Shown: positions 1 through 7,700 of the stretch, piece after piece | Layout: every line of letters starts with the position of its first letter | How positions within the stretch are numbered: the stretch's first letter is position 1 | Virus record (IMG/VR): IMGVR_UViG_3300028045_000007 | Location: 62,001-126,000 of that record | Length of the DNA stretch: 64,000 nucleotides | Source of the DNA: a virus | Reading direction: 5' to 3' (one strand) | The notes under the pieces: generated by a model | The model's input: the letters and a program-made list of their open reading frames with translations, nothing else | What the model was told of the DNA's origin: nothing | Database searches by the model: none | Position numbers and translations under genes: made by a program

Positions 1-68
1 TTAGCGGCAATGGTACCACGCTGTGAGATTTTGAGTTCATGAACTGCCCCGATTAGGGAGGAAACAAT

Positions 69-1487
69 ATGGCTAACAACAACCGTGTCTTCTGGGCGAT
101 CGAGCAAGTCGCCATTAAAGATAACGCAGCTCCTCCGACTGGGGCTGTGGCACCTGTAAACTCACGAGAGTTTAGTACAGGCGTCCTTGCTTCTGGTATT
201 GACGAGATTGGGGGTATCTGGGAGGTACCTCGTGGTCTTCAAAGTATTGGTATGTCCACGACGTTTAATCTTGAGCAAGTTTTCCAACTTGGACAAGTAG
301 AGCTTTACGAGTATTCTGAGCGTCAACCAGATATTGAAGTCACCATGTCAAAGATTATCGACGGTACCAAGCCGTTGTTCTTGATGGTGACCGATCCGGC
401 TGGTGCTAATGACATTGTGGCTCGTACTACCAGTTATCGAGTCGATGTTGCTCTCCAGATCTATCCTGATTCACAATTCCGTGCCACCGGCAGACCGCAG
501 TCTATTGTTACTGCTTCCGGCATGTACTTGTCCAACGTCTCGTACGTTTTCCCGATTGATGGTGCGGTCACCGAAGACGTAACGTTAGTTGGTAACGACA
601 AGATTTGGGGTTCGATCGTGGCGGTTAGTGGTCAAACTGCTGGTCATGATGGCGGTCAAGGTGGCGGCGAGCCGCTGGTTCCGTGGCCCGATGCTCAAGA
701 TGGTGAGACTCCTATGGCTCCGGAAGGTACACCATCTGGTGTATTTGGTCACGATGGCCTGACTTCGGCTCTTGTCGAAGGTGGTGCGTCAGAATTGGCT
801 GGCGGCACAGATCGTTTTGGTGTTATCATCGTAGGTTCTGGCGTACAGCGTCGCGAAGAGATTGACATCCGTCGCTCTATTCTACCGCGAGATATTCCTG
901 GTGTCATTAGTCCTGTTGTGTCTGGTATTGATGCGGCCTATGTAAACGGCGGCGGTGGTGCTGAGGGTCCTGGTACCCTGCTTGGCACCGACGTGTTGAT
1001 TGGTAATGCCAACACTGACTATATTGCAGAGCACGTTCAGTCAATCACTTTGTCCTTCGCGATTGCACGTGAAGACATCTTTGAACTTGGTTCGAAGCGT
1101 CCATACGTCAAGGTGCCTGATTATCCGCTAGAGGCGACGACTGCTGTTGAGGTTATCACGGCTCAGGGTGACTTGGTTGATGCCACTTCTACTCCTGATT
1201 ATGGTGGTGACAACACATCGTCCTCTAACACGGTTATCATCCGTACTTGCGATGGTCTCCAGGTTGACCTTGGTGACACCAACCGTCTGACGGGCGTTGA
1301 TATGGGTGGCGGAGATGCTGGCGGTGACAATATGACTGTTACCTACAACTACTCTAGCTTTAACGTATTCAACGTTTCTCATGACTTCTTCCAGCCCAAC
1401 CACCGTGTTTTAGTATTCGAAACCGGGAACAGTCGCTTCAACGTTGGGGCTCCTTCGTTCCTGCGTTCTGATTTGGGTATCTTCTAG
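69..1487 (+). CDS. Tail tube-like major tail protein
   Basis: This 472-residue protein probably forms the stacked rings of the tail tube. The N-terminal 200 residues look like a tube fold: a region around residues 85-110 (SKIIDGTKPLFLMVTDP) and a later VTEDVTLVGNDKIWGS segment of the kind seen in tube proteins of contractile-tailed phages. Residues about 205-260 form a Gly/Pro-rich stretch that looks like an inserted loop or linker, and the C-terminal 200 residues may be an additional exposed domain, so the protein is longer than a typical tube protein of 150-200 residues. A strong ribosome-binding site (GGGAGGAAAC) lies 5 bases before the ATG. It is followed by two terminator-like hairpins, as expected for a highly expressed structural gene. 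No sheath gene is visible; it could lie upstream of the window. A sheath or decorated major tail protein is the main alternative. Confidence 0.55.
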   Translation: MANNNRVFWAIEQVAIKDNAAPPTGAVAPVNSREFSTGVLASGIDEIGGIWEVPRGLQSIGMSTTFNLEQVFQLGQVELYEYSERQPDIEVTMSKIIDGTKPLFLMVTDPAGANDIVARTTSYRVDVALQIYPDSQFRATGRPQSIVTASGMYLSNVSYVFPIDGAVTEDVTLVGNDKIWGSIVAVSGQTAGHDGGQGGGEPLVPWPDAQDGETPMAPEGTPSGVFGHDGLTSALVEGGASELAGGTDRFGVIIVGSGVQRREEIDIRRSILPRDIPGVISPVVSGIDAAYVNGGGGAEGPGTLLGTDVLIGNANTDYIAEHVQSITLSFAIAREDIFELGSKRPYVKVPDYPLEATTAVEVITAQGDLVDATSTPDYGGDNTSSSNTVIIRTCDGLQVDLGDTNRLTGVDMGGGDAGGDNMTVTYNYSSFNVFNVSHDFFQPNHRVLVFETGNSRFNVGAPSFLRSDLGIF

Positions 1488-1501
1488 TAAGGTACTGTTC
1501 G

Positions 1502-1537
1502 GCGGCGAGGTCTCGGGGGTGATCTCGCCGCTCTTTC
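1502..1537 (+). terminator. Intrinsic terminator after the tail tube gene
   Basis: An 11-bp stem (GCGGCGAGGTC pairing with GATCTCGCCGC, one G-U pair) encloses an 8-base loop and is followed by TCTTTC. It starts 14 bases after the stop of the tail tube-like gene. The short, interrupted T run suggests partial termination. Confidence 0.7.
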
Positions 1538-1579
1538 TACCCCCAGGTGCAAGGTACAATTCGTTTTGCGTACACAGTA

Positions 1580-1603
1580 GGGGCACCATCGTGCCCCTTT
1601 TTT
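1580..1603 (+). terminator. Second intrinsic terminator, directly before the next start codon
   Basis: A 7-bp G/C-rich stem (GGGGCAC/GTGCCCC) with the loop CATC is followed by six T residues. It lies 43 bases after the first hairpin and ends three bases before the ATG at 1607. The pair together would sharply lower read-through from the tail tube gene into the minor tail genes. Confidence 0.75.
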
Positions 1604-1606
1604 AGT

Positions 1607-2794
1607 ATGACGGTACAGGATAAAATCAATAAGCTTTTGTGGGATCGTAGATGTGTCGTGTTTCCTAGCGACATGGAGATCCCAGATGGTCTAGAATATG
1701 TTATGTTGTTGGACCTGACGTTAGAAGACCGCAATCGCTATATCATGGTACGCGATTTAGAGGAACGCAAGAATCGTGCTATGGGAGTCCCTACCGAGGG
1801 TGAGCTACTTGACAATGCTCGTGCGGGGGGATATTGGGGCGACGTAGAGACAGAGATCGAAAGTCATGCCGACGAACACTTGGCTTTTCTTGAGGCAGAA
1901 TTTAACGCAAAGAAGAAGTTTAAATCTCGTCAAAATATCATCAAGAAACAGATTGAAGATACGATTGCCAAGCAAGAGTGGGTAAAGCGTAAACGCAATG
2001 ACTTTCGCATGAATAGTGCGGGTTATTTAGCACACGAAGTCGCGTCGTTTAGCATGTTGAGACGGGTTGCGATGAAGTCAGATGAGACTCCATTATTTCC
2101 AGACGATCAGACATTCCTGCGATACAAGAAAGAGTACCCTGAATTAGTATACTTCCTACTTAATGAAGTTATCACGGAGGGTCCACTCGAAACGCACGTC
2201 CTAAGACAGATAGCACGCTCTCCCGAATGGAGGCTTGTATGGACCCTCAGTAGAGAGAACCTATCTTCGGTCTTTGGTCGTCCCTCTGGTGATCTCACGC
2301 TAAATCAACGTATGGTCACATACTGGAGCCGCGTTTATGACTCTGCGTTTGAGAGTCACGAACCGCCCGAGCATGGCACTATTGATGATGACGATCTTTT
2401 CGATCAATGGCTCGCGAATCGTGATCTTGGCGAGACAGAAAGTGCAAAGAGAGACAATGCGATCAACTGTCATGAACGCGGACAGGTGTTAGATGGCGAG
2501 TACGTAGAGCAATGCACGTGCGGTGCCAAGATGAGAAACAAAGGTAAGTATCTGGGAGAAAGAGAACGACATGCTCCAGATTGTTTACATGGTACTTGGC
2601 ATCGGTATACCCCCGAAGAAAAAGCCGTACACTCACAAAGAATTTATGGTCGCAACTCGAATCATGTGCGTAACCTGATAGACAAAGAACAGGAACAAGT
2701 TTTAAACCAGGGCGTAGTAGAAGAGCAGGATCTACGTGGCAAGAACACTAGACAGTTGCTCGGTATGAAATCAAACGTCATTCCTATTAAATAA
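1607..2794 (+). CDS. Tail-region protein of unknown function with Cys/His cluster
   Basis: I do not recognise this 395-residue protein. An in-frame GTG at 1547 would extend it by 20 residues, but that extension is the terminator hairpin read as codons, so the ATG at 1607 is the better start; it has no visible ribosome-binding site. The protein is charged and largely helical, with a Lys/Arg-rich coiled-coil-like segment at about residues 95-145. Near residues 285-330 is a CHERG...CTCGAK...HAPDCLH cluster that could bind zinc. Its position between the tail tube and tape measure genes suggests a tail assembly role, as does the TAATG junction with the next gene. That is inference from context only. 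Confidence 0.6.
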   Translation: MTVQDKINKLLWDRRCVVFPSDMEIPDGLEYVMLLDLTLEDRNRYIMVRDLEERKNRAMGVPTEGELLDNARAGGYWGDVETEIESHADEHLAFLEAEFNAKKKFKSRQNIIKKQIEDTIAKQEWVKRKRNDFRMNSAGYLAHEVASFSMLRRVAMKSDETPLFPDDQTFLRYKKEYPELVYFLLNEVITEGPLETHVLRQIARSPEWRLVWTLSRENLSSVFGRPSGDLTLNQRMVTYWSRVYDSAFESHEPPEHGTIDDDDLFDQWLANRDLGETESAKRDNAINCHERGQVLDGEYVEQCTCGAKMRNKGKYLGERERHAPDCLHGTWHRYTPEEKAVHSQRIYGRNSNHVRNLIDKEQEQVLNQGVVEEQDLRGKNTRQLLGMKSNVIPIK

Positions 2795-3342
2795 TGAAAA
2801 GAAATAATCCATCCAGAGATCAATTATCCAAGAGTTTGGATCGCAGAGTGCGACATCTCATGATTCAGACGCTTGAGCAGTTTGAGGATATGTTCCCAGA
2901 CATAGACTCTACAAAGCAGGGACACATTTTCAAGGGCGGTATTCGCAACGCTTTTAATGACGTGATACGTGCTCAACGAGACGAGCTACTGGATTACGAG
3001 GTCGATTTTCGTCCGTTACGCATGACCAATGACAATGTTCTTGCGATGACCCAGACGTTCATGCAGACAGTTCAGCATGTTGAAATGGACATATATGCTG
3101 ACGTGCCGAGACTTAGAATTTATGGCGACAAAAACCGAGCCAAGGTTTTAGACTCTGTACGACTTGAGTTTGGCACAGGAGTGATATATCAAGAGGACGA
3201 CCGACTTGTTCTTGAAATTGTTGGTACGCAAAGTTGTGTCGATTGTGTATTATCTATTATGGACCGCTATCGCTTACATGCCAATGTGCATGGTAAGTAC
3301 CAAGAATGGCGGAGCGAGGTTGTTAGACTATATAGGAGTTAG
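2794..3342 (+). CDS. Hypothetical tail-region protein, 182 aa
   Basis: Not recognised. The start ATG overlaps the previous stop by one base (TAATG), implying translational coupling. The N-terminal half is helical and charged. The C-terminal half (about residues 95-165) alternates hydrophobic and polar residues, suggesting a small alpha/beta domain, and contains a CVDC motif. It has no signal peptide or membrane segment. In long-tailed phages, genes between tail tube and tape measure often encode assembly chaperones or tail completion proteins; nothing in the sequence itself proves this here. Confidence 0.55.
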   Translation: MKRNNPSRDQLSKSLDRRVRHLMIQTLEQFEDMFPDIDSTKQGHIFKGGIRNAFNDVIRAQRDELLDYEVDFRPLRMTNDNVLAMTQTFMQTVQHVEMDIYADVPRLRIYGDKNRAKVLDSVRLEFGTGVIYQEDDRLVLEIVGTQSCVDCVLSIMDRYRLHANVHGKYQEWRSEVVRLYRS

Positions 3343-3344
3343 GA

Positions 3345-4130
3345 ATGGTAGAGCGTAAATTTAAGGCAGCAGATCGTAATGGTACGGTGTGCGATTTTGA
3401 GCTAAAGCCGCCCGGCTTGGCCGAGGAAAACGAAGGCGAACGCCAGTATCGTATAGCCTACAGCAAATCCCTTGTTGAAGGCATCTTCCCTCGTGAAAAG
3501 CTTAGAGAAGTGATGCGAGACCATGGGATGTGGACCGAGGAAGACGACGCCGAACTCAAGAAAGCCGTAGGCAATATTGCTGTGCATCAAATTGAGCTTC
3601 GTAACGCCGAGACCGAAGGTGACGACAAGACATGCGAGAGTGCAGCACAGACAATTGCCGAAGCACGACGTAGAATGTGGGAGCTTTTTCTAGTACAACA
3701 AAGCGTTTACATGAATTCGGCAGAGGGCGTCGCCGAGATGATTAAGACAGAGGCCATTATGGCAACTTGCACGCACGTCCAAGCCACTGGCAAGCCTTAC
3801 TGGAAGGACTATGCCGAGTACGTGCGTGAACGTGACTTAAACCCAAAGTCCACCGTCTATGCTCACGTCATTGAGATTCAGTCTAAGATTCTAGACTCTG
3901 CTCGTGAAGGACTAATGGAGGACTATCCAGAGTACTCGTATCTCAAGAGTGCAGAAGAACGTGTACTGGATCGCGAGGTCGAGGAAGAGGTAGTGAAGGA
4001 GCTTCGCTCGCGTGCCGACAAGGCTATCGCGAAAGACAAGAAGCCAGTTAAAAAGAAGAAGGTAAGTCGCAAGAAGAAGGTGGGGAAACGTGAAAAAGGG
4101 GTGGAAACTAAAACTGATACGACCGGCTGA
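3345..4130 (+). CDS. Hypothetical protein with Lys-rich tail, possible tail assembly chaperone
   Basis: This 261-residue protein is predicted to be mostly helical and ends in a very basic tail (about residues 228-255, repeated KKK clusters). A good ribosome-binding site (TAGGAG) precedes the ATG. It lies two genes upstream of the tape measure gene, where long-tailed phages usually encode tail assembly chaperones that coat the tape measure; that role is inferred from position. I looked for the -1 frameshift typical of such chaperones: the A-rich 3' end has no canonical slippery heptamer, and the overlapping downstream gene is in the +1 frame with its own ribosome-binding site, so ordinary translation is more likely. 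Confidence 0.55.
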   Translation: MVERKFKAADRNGTVCDFELKPPGLAEENEGERQYRIAYSKSLVEGIFPREKLREVMRDHGMWTEEDDAELKKAVGNIAVHQIELRNAETEGDDKTCESAAQTIAEARRRMWELFLVQQSVYMNSAEGVAEMIKTEAIMATCTHVQATGKPYWKDYAEYVRERDLNPKSTVYAHVIEIQSKILDSAREGLMEDYPEYSYLKSAEERVLDREVEEEVVKELRSRADKAIAKDKKPVKKKKVSRKKKVGKREKGVETKTDTTG

Positions 4131-4737
4131 GGCTGTTCGTGTAGCAGTAGACAAAGCTTGGAGTTTAGCTCTCAAGGATCTATCGTCGTGGGCGGAGACA
4201 AGTCTCGTCGATGCGATGGTTGATGGGGGGTTGGGCGTCGAAGGTATTGCACAGACAGAGTTTTACCGTTTTGTTTCTAGCCCAGAGGGTCTCGGTCAAC
4301 TTGGTATTGAGCGAACAGAGCCACCCAAACTACTAGCCGCCTATCGCAGATCGTTCAAGGTGTCAAGCACCAACAGACTTTTACTTTTGAGGTTTGGCGA
4401 TATGGCACAACTGAAGATGGGCACACCTCACCCTGCTGCTGGCACGGGCCACCTACAGATTGAGTCTTGGCTGGAGTGGATTGTGGACGGCGACACCGTA
4501 CAGAGTGGTTATGTCCCCAGAGAGCGTTTGCCGGTGAGTGCTCAGAAACGCATTCGTATTGATTCTGCCCCTGGCGGTCTCATGTTGCCCCGTGGTGCCT
4601 TTGGCAGTCTCGGGTCGTGGGCATTTCCAGCCAGCCTACGTGGCTATGAACGCAAGTGGTTCAAGGACAACGTCAAGAAGATTGAGAAAGCAATCACTCG
4701 AAAGATGGTTGTGTTTCTAACCAGGAGGCTAGGTTAA
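4090..4737 (+). CDS. Minor tail/tail completion-like protein, 215 aa
   Basis: It starts with GTG at 4090, supported by GGTGGGG just upstream, and overlaps the preceding gene by 41 bases. The N-terminus is helical. A central segment (about residues 100-150, including SWLEWIVDGDTV) resembles minor tail or tail-terminator proteins, and the C-terminus is basic. The tape measure gene follows with no spacer. A structural role at the tail end or neck is plausible from position and from the beta-rich middle. I cannot name the family with certainty. Confidence 0.5.
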   Translation: MKKGWKLKLIRPAEAVRVAVDKAWSLALKDLSSWAETSLVDAMVDGGLGVEGIAQTEFYRFVSSPEGLGQLGIERTEPPKLLAAYRRSFKVSSTNRLLLLRFGDMAQLKMGTPHPAAGTGHLQIESWLEWIVDGDTVQSGYVPRERLPVSAQKRIRIDSAPGGLMLPRGAFGSLGSWAFPASLRGYERKWFKDNVKKIEKAITRKMVVFLTRRLG

Positions 4738-7700
4738 ATGGGTAAAGTACAACTAGAAGCCGTCCTGAAGCTCGTTGACGTTCAGATCAACCCGCAGGTA
4801 TTCCAGAAGATCAGCCAGTCTGTGGCCGGTATGCCGCCAGCCCTGGGTAAGTCCAGCGATGCACTCAAGAAAACCGGCGTACATGCCGACACGCTCAACA
4901 AGAAGCTCAGGGGCACAAAAGAAGTAATCAACGCAAACGAGCGTGCAGCACGCCTGTTCTTGCGTCGTATGGCCCAGTTTGCCATCCTGCTCCCCACGTT
5001 CGCAACGCTGAACCGTGCTATCCAGGGCGGCGTGAAGTTCCTGTTTGATTTCGACAGTGCCCTGAGGGACATTGTACGTATTGACATTGGTAATTTGAAG
5101 GACCGTATGGAAGAGGTGGGCGATGCCGCCTTGGCAACCGCTGTCAAATATGGAGTGACAGGCACAGAGGTTTTGCGTGCAACCCGTATCTTCAAGCAGG
5201 CTGGTTTTACAATCGAGGAGTCTCAAGCGAAGGCAGAGGCGGCCATTCTTGCCACGCAGATCTCTACGTTGACTTCTGCTCAGGCGACCGAAGTGTTCAT
5301 TGCTGCCCAGAAGCAGTTTGGAGCAGAGGGTCAGAACTCTATTTCAGTTCTAGATAAACTCGCTAAGGTTGAAGACCTTGCTGCCGTAAACGCTTCCGAT
5401 GTTGCCGATGCCTTCCGTACTGGTGGTAACGCTCTTGCTGAATTCTCGAAAAGCATTGATGATTCTGTTGGTATCATTGCTGCCCTTAGAGAGCAGAGTC
5501 GTAAGTCCGGTCGTGAAATTGGTACGTTCCTGAAGACCATTCAAACTCGTATGTTTGCTGCCGGTGAAGCTCGTAGCTCTCTTGAGTCGCTTGGTGTCAC
5601 GGTAGAGAATTTAGATGGCTCGTTGCGTCCAACGCTTAGTGTATTAGACGATCTTAAAGATAAATTCGATGGTCTAACGCAAGCACAGAGGACAAATGCC
5701 GCTAAGTCCATCGCTGGTATTCGTCAGTTCGAATCGCTGTTGGCTGTCTTGAACTCATTAGAACGTGCAAACGAGTTATCGGCGGCATCTAGCAGGGCTG
5801 CCGGTACCGCCGATGAGAAACGTGTTATTACTGATGCTAAACTAGAACGTCAGGTTGGTAAGCTTATTGCTCAAGGACAAGCGTTTGCAGAAGCTATGGG
5901 TGATGCTGGATTAGAAGATACGTTAGCGTCTGCATTAAAAATGGCTGAAAGGCTTCTTTTAGTATTTACTTCTTTCTCTAATGTTCTTAGTGATATTGGC
6001 GGAAGTATTGTTCCATTATTAGCACTTAGCGGCATTACCCTTGGTCGTAGCGTATTCGGCCTTGGCGGTGGAGGTAAGCCAGGAGGCAAACCAGGAGATG
6101 CCACAAAGGGTAATGTTCAAAAGCCAGGACTTGACAAGAACTTTATTGGCCCGTTAAACAAAACACAATCTCAAATTGCTTCTTTCGGTACACAAATGAA
6201 GCGTGCTGGTTCTATTGTGGCCGATAGTACCAAAATTACCGCCATGAGAGTTGCTCAGGGTAGACAATTGGTTACTATTGGTTCTACAGAGATCACTGGT
6301 GTTAAAGCAAGGGCAGCAGCACATAAACAACTTACTGCTGCTATTAAGCAAAATATATCCGCCATCAAGGCTTCTAGTGCTGCACGCACAGCTCAAGGTG
6401 GTGGGTTAAAAGGAGCCCTGGGTGGAGCCGCCGGAACCGCACTCTTTACTCTTGGTGGTGCAACTATTCCTGCGTTGTTTGAAAGTATAGCCAAGAGGTT
6501 ACGTTCTTTTGATAATAACATTGCCAATCTCGGTGCAGAGACTCTAGACGCGAGTAGTAGTACTCTATCGATGGCCGCTCAGTTTGCTGTACTTGGAGGT
6601 AAGGCTTCTGCGATAGCGGGGGCCGTTGGTGCCGTATCAAACGCTATGCCCAAGATCTTAAATGCAATTGATGACGAGTTTGTTGCTCGCAAAGAACTTA
6701 AAAATACGATCAAAAATCAGCAGAAGGAAGAGGGCATTGCTGCCAAGCTTGGGTCTAGAAGTCAAGCCGGAACGGCTGTTGCTAGTAAGCTGTTTGGTTC
6801 TTTTAGTGCGGCAGCAGAACGTGCTGGCACTGAAGGCGGACAAGCTCTTCATAGGGAATTACAAGCTGCCTTCGAGGAAATAGGCAAGGACTTTGGCACT
6901 ACCGGGCAAGATTTTGCAAAGACGTTTCTAACTCCAGTTACAAACGAATTGGGCGGAATTGTTGATAGTAATGCTATTGGTATCGACACACTAAAACAGC
7001 TTAAAACAGAAATTTCTGATGCTTCTGGTTTAACCGGTATCGATATTGCCATTGTTGCACACAAAGAACTCCTCAAATCAATTGCCGAAGAAAATGGTAC
7101 TCTGAAGGAATATGATCGTCTTATCAAGGGCGTCTCTGATGGCACCTTACGTTCCAATGAATCACTTAGTAGTATGTTGGACGTTCTCGGCAAGGGCACC
7201 ATTAAGTTCAATGAATTTACTCTTGGGGCAACGTCTGTCAATAAGTCCTTAAGTGAATTAGGAAAAATAAGTAAGCTTCAGGGTGCTATCGATAGTTTCC
7301 GTACATTAGGACTAGAATTAGATCTTGCTAAACTTGGTCCGGAAGCTTTGGCTGACTCTGTTGTTAGAATGCAGCAAGAATTACTACTGTCAGAACGAGA
7401 GTTTGGTAATACGAGCAAAAGACTAGGAAAAGATATCGATGATCTTACTGGGCACATCAGTGAACTTGGTATCTTTAGTAAAGGTGCAGAGCTTTTTCAA
7501 GCCGCTCAGGAAGGTTTGGATTCTATGGATTCAAGCGAAATCGCAGCGTTCAATCAATTTATGAAGGAACAGCCACCAGCGGTGCGTGAGACCATAGCAG
7601 AACTTTTGAAATTACGCGAACAACAACGTCAAGCCGAACTTGATTTTCAGAATCAGCAAAATGCATTACAGGGTGAAATGATCGCTCGTCGCAAGGCAAT

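Noticed and set aside
1-68. Possible end of an upstream gene before the tail tube-like gene
   Set aside because: Frames 1 and 3 both end in short open stretches (stops at 40-42 and 24-26) and nothing identifies either as coding; the stretch is better described as a leader with a 12-base palindrome (34-45) and a ribosome-binding site.
3960-4130. Programmed -1 frameshift joining the two genes upstream of the tape measure
   Set aside because: No canonical X-XXY-YYZ heptamer occurs in the A-rich end, the downstream frame is +1 not -1, and the downstream GTG has its own ribosome-binding site.
4753-5226. A 157-residue minus-strand reading frame in the tape measure gene
   Set aside because: Shadow of the plus-strand tape measure gene with no ribosome-binding site or recognised motif.
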